48,838 bases of DNA from an uncultured Eubacteriales bacterium (lineage in GTDB: Bacteria; Bacillota; Clostridia; Christensenellales; Pumilibacteraceae): positions 1-48,838 of the forward strand of contig CACZPH010000100.1 in assembly GCA_902783025.1 (NCBI GenBank). The letters are read 5' to 3'. Below, one piece after another: positions 1 through 8,602 of this stretch. A model generated the notes under the pieces. It was given only the letters and a program-made list of their open reading frames with translations. It was not told the origin of the DNA and made no database searches. A program made the position numbers and the translations under genes. Each line of letters begins with the position of its first letter. The first letter of the stretch is position 1.

Positions 1-320
<320 letters not shown>

Positions 321-412
321 TATTACTCTACCTCCTTTTAGTAGTCTTGCCCCGCTCTTTTCAAAGCCGGACAGTAAAATTTTGTTTTGTGCATAATTCT
401 ACACACTACGAC

Positions 413-441
413 ATTATACTAAAAAGTCAACTTTAAGTCAA
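413..441 (-). promoter_or_regulatory. Promoter of rpsL
   Basis: On the minus strand TTGACT (436-441) and a perfect TATAAT (413-418) are separated by exactly 17 bases. It points at rpsL and leaves a leader of roughly 85 bases. Confidence 0.88.
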
Positions 442-636
442 ACAAATTGAGGCATTTTTTTCGTTTGTTGCGGACTTTTTTTTAAAATTTGCGTTTTAGC
501 CGCGCTTGACATACAATATATTGAAAACGCGCACGCACGCGCATAAACGGAGACCCGCAAAAAGAGTTTTCGCCCTTTTACGCGTTTATATACGCGAGAA
601 GTTTTTGCGCTTTTGTCCGGAAAAGCGAAAAAAGGG

Positions 637-665
637 TTGCGCGAGGCATAAAAAAGTAGTATAAT
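637..665 (+). promoter_or_regulatory. Promoter of the lipoprotein gene at 702
   Basis: TTGCGC (637-642) and TATAAT (660-665) are separated by 17 bases and lie 37 bases before the ATG, giving a short leader with a CGGAGG ribosome binding site. Confidence 0.8.
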
Positions 666-701
666 CATTGTATATTTATTTTTACACTTTTCGGAGGAAA
701 A

Positions 702-2111
702 ATGAAAAAGCCATTAAGATTTTTGCTATGCGTTTTCGCCGTGTGCCTTGCGGGCTGTATCGGCGCGTGCGGTTCGAATCCTACGTCTCAACCCTCAACG
801 CCGGTCGACGATACGCCCGTCGTTCAGCCGGACAATCCGCCGGTCGTCGAGCACGTCCATAACTACGGGACTCTGGTCGAGTACGATTCGTCGTCTTGTC
901 CCGATACGCCGGGTCATATCGCTTACTATCACTGCGAAGAATGCGGCAAATACTTCGACGAGGACAAGAACGAAGTCGAGTCGATCGAACTTCCGCCTGC
1001 GGCGTCGCACGAGAAAAAAACATCGTTCTATATCTGCGCGGGTTGCCGCAAATTCATTTTGTCTTCGCCCGAACAACTCACGTCCGTAGCCAAGATCCGC
1101 CGCGAATCGTTTAACGTCGTATTGTTCCCGGGCGAATACAACGTGGGCAGCCTCCGGATAGAAAAAGATTCGAAAGTAGAATCCCAACAGGTTTTTAACT
1201 TCGAGATAGAAGGCGAAGGCGACGTCGTTATCAACGCGAAATCCTTATACGTGGGCAAAGGCATTACCCTGAACGTCGTGACGGAAAATAAGGTCACCGT
1301 AAAATCCGACAATATCGAGATAGACCGGGGATCCGAACTCAATCTTACCTGCCGCAAGGACTTTAAGCTCGAATGCCGGCATTACGAAGTCGACACCGGA
1401 GCGCGCGCTACCGTGATCGCCGAAGAAGACGCGGACGTTACGTTCGACGGTCAGCTCAACGCGTGGGGCGAATTCAACGGCAAAAACATCAATTTTATCA
1501 ACAACCTCTCCCCCTCCGACGGCACCGCTTACGGCACGGAAGGCTACATCGCTTTCCCGCACGATATCTGCGTATTCACCAACGGCTCGCTCAACCTTGA
1601 CTCCTGCCTTATCACGATAGTCCGCAACGACGAGCTTCCAACCGGTATTTACGCGGCTGTCGCGCCGGATCTCGCGCCTTACGACGGCGAAGGTCCGCTC
1701 GCGTTCGTCAACGTCAAGAACACCGTTTTCGACTGCAACGGCAGCAGACCCATTCAGGCGCGCGGCGACGTTTCCATCGACGGCTGCACCTTCAATTCGC
1801 CGTACTACTACGCGGCGCAATTCACTTCGGATTGCGAACAAAGAACGACCGCGAAGATAGTAAACTCGACGGTTGTCGACACGCGCGACTACCAGGAGGG
1901 CAGGATCCAGAGATGCTTAAGCTTCGCTTCGGGCGAAACCTTCTATAATCGTAACGTCGACGTAATATTCGATAACGTGACCTACAAAGGCAAAAACGAA
2001 TTCCACTCGTGGTATTTTGCCGGCACGAGAAACGAAGAAGATACGTTTACGTTCAAAAACGCCGCGGGCGAAGAGATCGACAAACTCATCGTCGAAGCGG
2101 ATCCGGAATAA
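702..2111 (+). CDS. Putative surface lipoprotein with zinc-ribbon-like cysteines and a beta-helix-like body
   Basis: I do not recognise a named family. The 469-aa product has a lipoprotein signal (MKKPLRFLLCVFAVCLAGC, with Cys19 as the acylation site), followed by a Ser/Thr/Pro-rich spacer, so it should be anchored to the outer face of the membrane. Residues about 50-125 contain two CxxC pairs, in YHCEECGKYF and FYICAGCRKF, reminiscent of the short cysteine repeats in many clostridial surface proteins; they could bind zinc or form disulfides. The rest is a ladder of short hydrophobic strands (VVINAKSLYVG, LNLTCRKDFKL, FDGQLNAWGEFNGKNINF, VSIDGCTFNS) typical of right-handed parallel beta-helices. 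It is transcribed alone, with its own promoter and terminator. The start is fixed by the CGGAGG seven bases upstream. A role in surface carbohydrate binding is possible but is inference. Confidence 0.85.
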   Translation: MKKPLRFLLCVFAVCLAGCIGACGSNPTSQPSTPVDDTPVVQPDNPPVVEHVHNYGTLVEYDSSSCPDTPGHIAYYHCEECGKYFDEDKNEVESIELPPAASHEKKTSFYICAGCRKFILSSPEQLTSVAKIRRESFNVVLFPGEYNVGSLRIEKDSKVESQQVFNFEIEGEGDVVINAKSLYVGKGITLNVVTENKVTVKSDNIEIDRGSELNLTCRKDFKLECRHYEVDTGARATVIAEEDADVTFDGQLNAWGEFNGKNINFINNLSPSDGTAYGTEGYIAFPHDICVFTNGSLNLDSCLITIVRNDELPTGIYAAVAPDLAPYDGEGPLAFVNVKNTVFDCNGSRPIQARGDVSIDGCTFNSPYYYAAQFTSDCEQRTTAKIVNSTVVDTRDYQEGRIQRCLSFASGETFYNRNVDVIFDNVTYKGKNEFHSWYFAGTRNEEDTFTFKNAAGEEIDKLIVEADPE

Positions 2112-2123
2112 TAACAACGTAAT

Positions 2124-2159
2124 AAAGCGGAGAAACGCCGATCGTGTTTCTCCGCTTTT
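2124..2159 (+). terminator. Intrinsic terminator, probably shared by converging genes
   Basis: A 13-bp perfect stem (AAAGCGGAGAAAC pairing with GTTTCTCCGCTTT) is followed by a T-rich stretch on the plus strand. It stops the lipoprotein gene and may also serve the converging gene that ends at 2186, although the T run on the minus strand is broken. Confidence 0.85.
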
Positions 2160-2185
2160 GTTTTACATCTTTTTCCCGGAATATC

Positions 2186-3271
2186 TTATTTTGCGGTTTT
2201 CTCCGCCGTTTCTTCCTTCGGCTCGTTTTTCTTTCGCGCGGTATTGACCGCCGTCGCAACGGCAAAAGCCGCAAGATCGAAGACGATCGGGATATAATAT
2301 GTGCCGGCGCGCCAAAGCACGAGCGTCGAGCCGAGCGTCGGAGAGGAAAGGACTGACGCGAAAACGAGCGAAAACGCGACTTCGGTCGTGCCCGCCGAGC
2401 CGGGAAGAGGTATCACGTTGGAAATATACACCGCGGCGAGAAACAGAGCGTAAAACTCAAACGCTTCGGCGATATCGAACGCCGCGCCCGATAAAAGCAA
2501 GTACGAAAGATAAGGTAAAATTCCGCTTCCGAACATATACGCCGCATACGTCAGCATCGGCGGAATAAAGACGTAAAACCTCCGCGCGACTTCGGCTATC
2601 TGCGCACGGTAAGCGCCGAACCATTCGAGTTTTTTCTCGATAAACTCCGCTTTGTCGAAATTTTTCCTGAATTTGCCTATAAGCCACGCGAGAAACGGAA
2701 AGAATTTGCGCGAGAGCGCCGGGCAAAACGACAAAAGACATATCGCGCCGAATACCGCCGCGTTAAAAGCAAGCCCCACCGACACTACGGCGAAAAGATA
2801 TACCGTTACGCCGTTTATCGTGACGGTACGGCCGCTTATCGCGAGCGCCGTCGCAAAAGCCGCATAGACCACTATCGACGTAAAACTGTACACTACCTGA
2901 CATTTTACCAGTCCCGTCACGGTATCCGACGGGGGAACCGACGCGCCGTACTGGTAGTACGCCATGAGCGGAAAATGCCCGGCTCTGAGCGGAGTTACGG
3001 ACGAGCCGAGCCTGCCCGAAACGGTGTTTATAATACATTTTCCGTACGGCATGGCGCCGCAAAAAGTACGATAAACGTAAAAATCGATAAGCGACAGCAA
3101 GCACACAAGCGCGAGACTTGCCGCCGTAACGCAAAAAAAGTCGCTCCACTTTATCGCCGACAGCGACTGCGCGGTCACGACTTCGCTACGCGTAAGATAA
3201 ATTACGGCGAGCGCGGTCAGCACGAGTATCAAAGCGCCGTTGATCGCGTATTTTACAGCGTTTTTTTTCAC
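2186..3271 (-). CDS. Flippase-like / LPG-synthase transmembrane-domain protein (YbhN/MprF-N family)
   Basis: This 361-aa polytopic membrane protein has about eight hydrophobic segments and resembles the integral membrane domain shared by YbhN, AglD and the N-terminal flippase half of MprF (Pfam LPG_synthase_TM). Landmarks are GRLGSSVTPLRAGHFPLMAYYQYG (about residues 87-110) and SNVIPLPGSAGTTEVAF (about 286-302), which match the two conserved loops of that family. Family members move or modify lipid-linked substrates; this one lacks the MprF catalytic domain, so it would be a transporter or flippase of unknown substrate. The start is GTG at 3269-3271, and it overlaps the stop of the upstream gene as GTGA, so the two are translationally coupled. 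The C-terminus is a lysine-rich cytosolic tail. Confidence 0.85.
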   Translation of the reverse strand: MKKNAVKYAINGALILVLTALAVIYLTRSEVVTAQSLSAIKWSDFFCVTAASLALVCLLSLIDFYVYRTFCGAMPYGKCIINTVSGRLGSSVTPLRAGHFPLMAYYQYGASVPPSDTVTGLVKCQVVYSFTSIVVYAAFATALAISGRTVTINGVTVYLFAVVSVGLAFNAAVFGAICLLSFCPALSRKFFPFLAWLIGKFRKNFDKAEFIEKKLEWFGAYRAQIAEVARRFYVFIPPMLTYAAYMFGSGILPYLSYLLLSGAAFDIAEAFEFYALFLAAVYISNVIPLPGSAGTTEVAFSLVFASVLSSPTLGSTLVLWRAGTYYIPIVFDLAAFAVATAVNTARKKNEPKEETAEKTAK

Positions 3272-4044
3272 GCTTTATCCTCTTTTTCGTCGTCGCGCGC
3301 GGGTTTCGCGGGTTTGACTCTGCGGAAAAATTTCCACGTAGTCCCGTCCTTATCCTGGGACTTGTATTCGTCGAGTTTTTCGCCGAGTTTGGCAGCGGGT
3401 CCGAGCGAGAAGAGGAAGCGCACTTTTTCTTTGATTTTTTCGCCGCTCAAGCGCACGGAAAGCTTGAATTTTTCGTATTTTACGGTCAGTCCGTTTACTT
3501 TCGCCCACTCCGTAATGCGCGCCACTATCTTAAACGAATATATGATATCTACGGCGAAAACGCCGAAAAACACCCCGATAAAAAACGAAAATTCGATATG
3601 ATTAGCCAAAAATTCTATCGCGCCAATTATACGCGAGTGCAGCACGAGGTAATAAAACGCGCCTATCGCGCCCCAAAAGAAAGTGAACAACGGACAGATT
3701 ATTCCCTGAACGTTGCCCCATTGGTTGGAGTAATCCCAGAGTTTGACCTTGAGTCCCTTGATAAACACAAGCCCGGTAATATATTCGATAAGGGTCATGC
3801 TTACCGTTATGAGCGCGATCACGAATACCGTTCTCCACGCGGATGAGGCAATAAACGAATAATCTATCGAGCACAGCAGAAAAAGCCCTACCAGTCCTAC
3901 TCCGTACAAGGGAACGTAAGGTCCTACGAAGAAACCGGGGTTTATCCATCTTCCGTGGGCGACGCGCCTGTAAAACAGTTCGAGCACCCACCCGAGTAAA
4001 CTCCCGATAACGAATATTAAAGCAAGCTCCAAAAATATTACCAT
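3268..4044 (-). CDS. CmpB-like putative ABC-transporter type IV membrane protein
   Basis: This 258-aa membrane protein of the family Pfam names ABC_trans_CmpB (PF06541) has about five membrane segments. The N-terminus carries the signature GSLLGWVLELFYRRVAHGRWINPGFF followed by GPYVPLYGVG, and a second conserved block KLWDYSNQWGNVQGIICPLFTFFWG follows at about residues 100-124. The family's biochemical function is not established, and no ATPase gene is adjacent. The start ATG at 4042-4044 has a CCGGAG ribosome binding site. It overlaps the flippase-like gene by four bases, so both are made together and possibly act together in the membrane. The C-terminal 60 residues are charged and cytosolic. 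Confidence 0.85.
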   Translation of the reverse strand: MVIFLELALIFVIGSLLGWVLELFYRRVAHGRWINPGFFVGPYVPLYGVGLVGLFLLCSIDYSFIASSAWRTVFVIALITVSMTLIEYITGLVFIKGLKVKLWDYSNQWGNVQGIICPLFTFFWGAIGAFYYLVLHSRIIGAIEFLANHIEFSFFIGVFFGVFAVDIIYSFKIVARITEWAKVNGLTVKYEKFKLSVRLSGEKIKEKVRFLFSLGPAAKLGEKLDEYKSQDKDGTTWKFFRRVKPAKPARDDEKEDKA

Positions 4045-4088
4045 ATCAATCTCCGGATAGTATGCGCTTTATTCCGTCCGAATCATAC

Positions 4089-4119
4089 AAAACCCCGCTT
4101 TCGCTTAAGTCGGGGTTTT
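4089..4119 (-). terminator. Intrinsic terminator downstream of dnaB
   Basis: AAAACCCCG (4089-4097) pairs with CGGGGTTTT (4111-4119) and reads into TTTTG on the minus strand. It separates the pepF-typA-dnaB run from the CmpB-like gene pair. Confidence 0.8.
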
Positions 4120-4127
4120 GAACAAAA

Positions 4128-5708
4128 TCAAATAAAATCGTCGAGATTTTCGGTAGGATTGTTAAGTTCTTCCTTAAGCTCGTCGCTGCTCTTGATGTCT
4201 ATTTTGTCGGCGAGATTTTCGAGCCCGTCGTCTTGATTTCCTTCGTAATCTCCGCCCATCGAGAAACTGCCTTCTCCCTTCGGCGCGGTCTTTTCGAGCT
4301 GACGGGCGCTCTCGGATTCGTTTATGTCCTCGAAGGTCGTGTACATACCTCTCCACATTACCGGGACTCTGCCCATTTCGCCGTTACGGTGCTTCGCCAC
4401 ATGGATCTCCACGCGGTTGCGCACGTCTTCCGGAACGGATTCGTCGCGCGCGTCGTGTTCGCGGTAAATAAACAGTACGATATCCGCGTCCTGTTCGATA
4501 GATCCCGATTCGCGCAGGTCGGTAAGACGCGGTATCTTATCGTTTCCGGTACGCTGCGTCGACACACGGTTAAGCTGCGAAAGCAGCAATATCGGCACCT
4601 GCAATTCCTTGGCGGCAAGTTTCATGGCTCTCGATATCTCCGAAACGTCCTGCTGGCGCGAATCGACTTTTTTGCCCGAACTCATAAGCTGGAGATAGTC
4701 GACCATTACCATATCGAGACCCTTCTCTCGCTTTAGTCTGCGGCACTTGGAAAGTATCTCGACCGGCGTGGTGTTGGCGTTGTCGTCGATAAAAATCTGC
4801 GCCTGGGCGATACGATTGCGCGCCGCGTGGATACGTCTCCACTCGTCGGCGGTAAGCTGACCTTTGTTGGCTTTGCTCATATCGACCTTCGCGACCGAAC
4901 AAAGCATACGGTTGGCTATCTGCGTGGACGACATTTCGAGCGAAAACACCGCGCACCTGAAAGGATCGACGTTGCCCGACGGCGTTTTGCGAACGTTGGA
5001 AAGCGCCGCGTACGTGATAAAGTTCATTCCAAGCGAAGTTTTACCTTCGCCGGGGCGCGCGCCTATTACGATAAGATCGGACGGATGAAAACCGTTGAGT
5101 ATCGCGTTAAGTTTCTTGTATTCGATCGGAACGCCGCTGACTCCGCCCGGATTCTTGTATATTTCCTCCAGCCTTCCCACCGCGTCGTCCACAGCCTCGT
5201 ACATCGGCGTAAGCGTTTTGCGTCCTTCCTTCTCGCTGAGAGCGTATATTTCGCGTTCGGCAAGAGCGAGCGCGTCGTCGTCGGGATCGGACGAAAAAGC
5301 GGTATCCATGACTTTGCCCGTCGCTTCGATAAGTCTGCGGAGCATCGAATTTTTCTTGACGATGTCCACGTAATATTTGAAGTTGTCGGCGGACGGTATC
5401 GCGTCGGTAAGCGACGACAGGTAATTTATGCCGCCTACCGCGTCCATTTTACCCATCGCCTCGACTTCCTGCACGAGCGTAACGATATCTACCGGCTGAT
5501 TTCGCACGTAAACGTTGAGCATGGCGGTAAAAATATCCTGATGCGCGCGCTGATAAAAATCCTCGCTCTTAAGGTCGGACAAAATCGCCACCGGGGCGTC
5601 TTCGCTGATAAGCACGCAGCCGAGAACGGATTTTTCCGCTTCGTCGTTATGCGGCAAGATCCGCGCTTTTACGTTGGGATGCGTTGCTTTTTCTTGACTT
5701 GCGGGCAT
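4128..5708 (-). CDS. dnaB: Replicative DNA helicase DnaB (DnaC in Bacillus nomenclature)
   Basis: This is the hexameric 5'-3' helicase that unwinds DNA at the replication fork. The 526-aa product has the N-terminal DnaB domain (about residues 15-120, PHNDEAEKSVLGCVL) that contacts primase, then the RecA-like motor with Walker A GARPGEGKTS (near residue 217), Walker B MVMVDYLQLM and the SQLNR and RLTDLRESGSIEQDADIVLF motifs. It is longer than the usual 440-460 aa because of a longer N-terminus and a 70-residue acidic C-terminal tail. The ATG at 5706-5708 has an AGGAGG site that overlaps the end of typA, leaving a 15-base gap, so the two are co-transcribed. There is no sign of an intein. Confidence 0.97.
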   Translation of the reverse strand: MPASQEKATHPNVKARILPHNDEAEKSVLGCVLISEDAPVAILSDLKSEDFYQRAHQDIFTAMLNVYVRNQPVDIVTLVQEVEAMGKMDAVGGINYLSSLTDAIPSADNFKYYVDIVKKNSMLRRLIEATGKVMDTAFSSDPDDDALALAEREIYALSEKEGRKTLTPMYEAVDDAVGRLEEIYKNPGGVSGVPIEYKKLNAILNGFHPSDLIVIGARPGEGKTSLGMNFITYAALSNVRKTPSGNVDPFRCAVFSLEMSSTQIANRMLCSVAKVDMSKANKGQLTADEWRRIHAARNRIAQAQIFIDDNANTTPVEILSKCRRLKREKGLDMVMVDYLQLMSSGKKVDSRQQDVSEISRAMKLAAKELQVPILLLSQLNRVSTQRTGNDKIPRLTDLRESGSIEQDADIVLFIYREHDARDESVPEDVRNRVEIHVAKHRNGEMGRVPVMWRGMYTTFEDINESESARQLEKTAPKGEGSFSMGGDYEGNQDDGLENLADKIDIKSSDELKEELNNPTENLDDFI

Positions 5709-5723
5709 AAAATTGCCTCCTTG

Positions 5724-7571
5724 TTACTTGTTTTCTTCCTTTGCCATAGCCTTTTTGCGGGCTTCGGCTTTGGCTCTGAGTTCCGCGTCGAGTATGGTCT
5801 TGCGGATACGGAACGACGTGGGCGTAACTTCGAGATATTCGTCGTCGCCTAAGTATTCGATAGCCTGTTCGAGCGAAAGATTGAGGTGCGGAACGAGTCT
5901 TAACGCGTCGTCGCTGCCCGAAGCACGCATATTTGAAAGCTGTTTTGCCTTACATACGTTGACTACGATATCGCCGCCCTTGGGGTTTTCGCCCACGACC
6001 ATACCCTCGTAAACTTTTACGCCCGGACCGATAAAGAGCGGACCGCGCTGCTGCGCGTTGAATAATCCGTAAGTTATCGATTCGCCGGTCTCGTACGCTA
6101 TGAGCGAACCGCACGAACGGCGCTCGATGTCGCCGCGATACGTATCGTACTTGTCGAATACCGAAGTGAGTACTCCTTCGCCCTTTGTGTCGGTAAGGAA
6201 TTCGGATTTATAACCGAAAAGTCCGCGCGACGGAACCGAAAACTCCATACGCATACGGTTTTCGCCGAAAGGCGTCATGCCTTTGAGCTCGCCGGCTCGC
6301 TTGCCCATTTTCTCGATGACCGCGCCCACGCAGTCCGCGGGAACGTCGGCTACCATGTCGTCGATAGGTTCGCAAACCACTCCGTCTATCGTCTTGAGCA
6401 GGACTCTGGGCATCGAAACCTGAAATTCGTAGCCCTCGCGACGCATATTTTCGATAAGGATCGAAAGATGCATTTCGCCTCTGCCCTTGACGGTAAAGCT
6501 CTCGCTCGTTTCGCCGTCTTCGACCTTGAGGCTAACGTCCTTGATAGCTTCCTTGTACAGTCTTGCGCGAAGGTGGCGCGACGTTACGAATTTGCCTTCT
6601 TTGCCGGCAAACGGCGAATCGTTGACTCTGAAAGTCATTTCTACGCTCGGTTCGCTTATTTTGGGAAACTCTATCGGCGTGGGATCGGCCGGATCGCACA
6701 GCGTGTCGCCTATGGAGACGCCCTCTACGCCGCTTACGCAAACTATATCGCCTACCGTCGCCCTGTCGACCGTAACGCGGCGCAAGCCTTCGAATTGATA
6801 AATATTGGTAACTTTGGCGCGTATTGCCTGATCGGGCGCGTGGTAATTGGTAAGAATTACCGGTTCGTTTTGTACAAGAGTGCCGCACTCTATTCTGCCT
6901 ATTCCTATCGAGCCGACGAAATCGTTGTAATCGAGTGCGGAAACAAGCATTTTTACGGGTGCGTTCGCGTCGCCGGACGGCGCGGGGATATGGCGCACTA
7001 TCGCCTCGAAAAGCGGTATAAGATCCTTGCCCTGCTCGCCTTCTACCGTGCTTGCCGTGCCGTTACGCGCCGAGCAGTACACGAAAGGACTGTCGAGCTG
7101 CTCGTCGGACGCGTTGAGTTCCATGAGAAGTTCCAGAACTTCGTCTTTGACTTCGGCAAGCCGCGCGTCGGGGCGGTCTATCTTATTTATAACGACCACT
7201 ATCGGGTGGTTGAGTTCGAGCGCCTTCTGGAGTACGAAACGCGTCTGCGGCATAGTGCCTTCGTACGCGTCGACCACCAAAATTACGCCGTTTACCATTT
7301 TGAGTATCCGCTCTACCTCGCCGCCGAAATCCGCGTGTCCGGGCGTGTCGACGATATTTATCTTGTAGTTGCCGTACTTTACCGACGTGTTTTTAGCAAG
7401 TATGGTAATACCTCTTTCACGCTCTATGTCGTTGGAGTCCATTACGCGCTCTTCGACCGCCTGGTTGGAGCGGAAAACGCCGCCCTGTTTCAAAAGCGCG
7501 TCCACAAGCGTCGTCTTGCCGTGATCGACGTGCGCTATAATCGCTACGTTTCTTATTTGTTCGTTAGTCAT
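5724..7571 (-). CDS. typA: Ribosome-associated GTPase TypA/BipA
   Basis: TypA is a translational GTPase that helps 50S subunit assembly and stress or cold adaptation. At 615 aa it has the family length. GTPase motifs are intact: G1 AHVDHGKTT (about residues 13-21), switch I RERGITI, G3 [15 protein letters not shown]4 NKIDRPDAR and the G5 SA region. It is followed by EF-G-like domains III and V ([22 protein letters not shown]) and the TypA-specific C-terminal block ([23 protein letters not shown] and [22 protein letters not shown]). The start ATG at 7569-7571 has an AAGGA site. It lies 47 bases after the lipoprotein gene and 15 bases before dnaB, with no terminator on either side. Confidence 0.97.
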   Translation of the reverse strand: MTNEQIRNVAIIAHVDHGKTTLVDALLKQGGVFRSNQAVEERVMDSNDIERERGITILAKNTSVKYGNYKINIVDTPGHADFGGEVERILKMVNGVILVVDAYEGTMPQTRFVLQKALELNHPIVVVINKIDRPDARLAEVKDEVLELLMELNASDEQLDSPFVYCSARNGTASTVEGEQGKDLIPLFEAIVRHIPAPSGDANAPVKMLVSALDYNDFVGSIGIGRIECGTLVQNEPVILTNYHAPDQAIRAKVTNIYQFEGLRRVTVDRATVGDIVCVSGVEGVSIGDTLCDPADPTPIEFPKISEPSVEMTFRVNDSPFAGKEGKFVTSRHLRARLYKEAIKDVSLKVEDGETSESFTVKGRGEMHLSILIENMRREGYEFQVSMPRVLLKTIDGVVCEPIDDMVADVPADCVGAVIEKMGKRAGELKGMTPFGENRMRMEFSVPSRGLFGYKSEFLTDTKGEGVLTSVFDKYDTYRGDIERRSCGSLIAYETGESITYGLFNAQQRGPLFIGPGVKVYEGMVVGENPKGGDIVVNVCKAKQLSNMRASGSDDALRLVPHLNLSLEQAIEYLGDDEYLEVTPTSFRIRKTILDAELRAKAEARKKAMAKEENK

Positions 7572-7618
7572 ATCGGGTCCTTAAAAAGTTAAGATTTCAT
7601 CATTTTCCGTATTATCGT

Positions 7619-8602
7619 CTACGCGTTTTCGTCGGTATTGCCGCTTTCGTTTTCGCTCTTTTGGGGAGCTTGCTCGCTCTCGTGCGTTTCCTCTACGCTT
7701 TCGTACAGGTCCGAATCGGGCGTCTTACGGAAAACGCGAGGAGGGATCGGAGCGAAATCCGCTCCGCGTTTGATTACTTTTTTCAGCATAATGCGTTTGC
7801 GTTCGGTTTCGGTCTCGTCGACAAGCACGCCCGTCGCGGCGCCGCTTTTGCGCGACTTAAGAAGCGCGATAACGACGAACGCTCCCGCCGCGAGCGCGAT
7901 AAACACGTACCACGTGATGAAATTCGGCTGTCTGCGGGTGTAAGTTATATTATTTTTCGGAGAGCTTGACGGCTCGCTCAGGTCGAGTTCCGCGACGAAA
8001 TATCCGCCTTGTCTGCTCTTATCGGAAGACATGAATAATTTCTTTTGGAAAGCGTACTTTACGGTAATGTCGCCGACCGTCCCGCTCGTTCCCATCGCCG
8101 AAGACAGCGAGGGTACGGCTTTCGCCCCGTACTGATACCCTTTCTTGAGTACCGCCACCACGCGACTGAGCCCGCTGTAGCTCATCGGATCTCCCGAAAC
8201 GCCGGAATTGTAAAAGGTCGCGTAATCGTACAACGGATTTTCCGTCTCGAAAACGTATTCGGAATAGAAAAATCCGTCGTTTCTGCTCCTGAGCGTAGGC
8301 GCTTCTTTCGGCATAAAGTTCTCGTCCTGGAGCACGCTCAGGGTAATATTGCCGGTCTCGGTCGACTCGGTATAATAACTGAGATCGCTCAGCAGCGGAT
8401 AGCCGCATACGTCGAAAACTTCGGAAAGATACTCGTTGAGATCGATCACGTCTTCGCGCTTCACTCCGCTTAAGTTTACGTTGAATTCGTACTCGAAAAC
8501 CCCGCCTCTGTCGATCTCGGTCATCGTGACCGAAGCGCAGGACGAGAAAAACGTCAGCGTAAAAAGCGCGACAAGTAAGCATATTATCCGCTTAATCTTC
8601 AC
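7619..8602 (-). CDS. Putative lipoprotein with a C-terminal membrane anchor
   Basis: No family is recognised. The 327-aa product starts with a lipoprotein-type signal (LVALFTLTFFSSC, Cys22; the -3 Phe is atypical), has an extracytoplasmic beta-rich domain of about 205 residues, one transmembrane helix at about 233-254 (WYVFIALAAGAFVVIALL) and a charged cytosolic tail of about 70 residues. This lipid-plus-helix topology resembles clostridial DUF3153-like lipoproteins, but that is only a resemblance. Its ATG lies 11 bases inside the end of pepF, so it is translated together with it. Because it sits between pepF and typA it is probably constitutively expressed. Confidence 0.8.
   Translation of the reverse strand: MKIKRIICLLVALFTLTFFSSCASVTMTEIDRGGVFEYEFNVNLSGVKREDVIDLNEYLSEVFDVCGYPLLSDLSYYTESTETGNITLSVLQDENFMPKEAPTLRSRNDGFFYSEYVFETENPLYDYATFYNSGVSGDPMSYSGLSRVVAVLKKGYQYGAKAVPSLSSAMGTSGTVGDITVKYAFQKKLFMSSDKSRQGGYFVAELDLSEPSSSPKNNITYTRRQPNFITWYVFIALAAGAFVVIALLKSRKSGAATGVLVDETETERKRIMLKKVIKRGADFAPIPPRVFRKTPDSDLYESVEETHESEQAPQKSENESGNTDENA

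Larger units (their letters stand above)
321..701. other. Divergent intergenic region between rpsL and the lipoprotein gene
   Basis: This 381-base stretch has no convincing gene. It holds the rpsL leader and promoter on the left and the lipoprotein promoter on the right. The middle (about 445-635) is AT-rich with scattered CG and GCAC runs. An open frame on the minus strand at 438-668 has no ribosome binding site and no recognisable protein, so I do not call it. Confidence 0.7.

Noticed and set aside
438-668. Minus-strand frame of 76 codons upstream of rpsL
   Set aside because: It overlaps both promoters of the divergent region and has no ribosome binding site.
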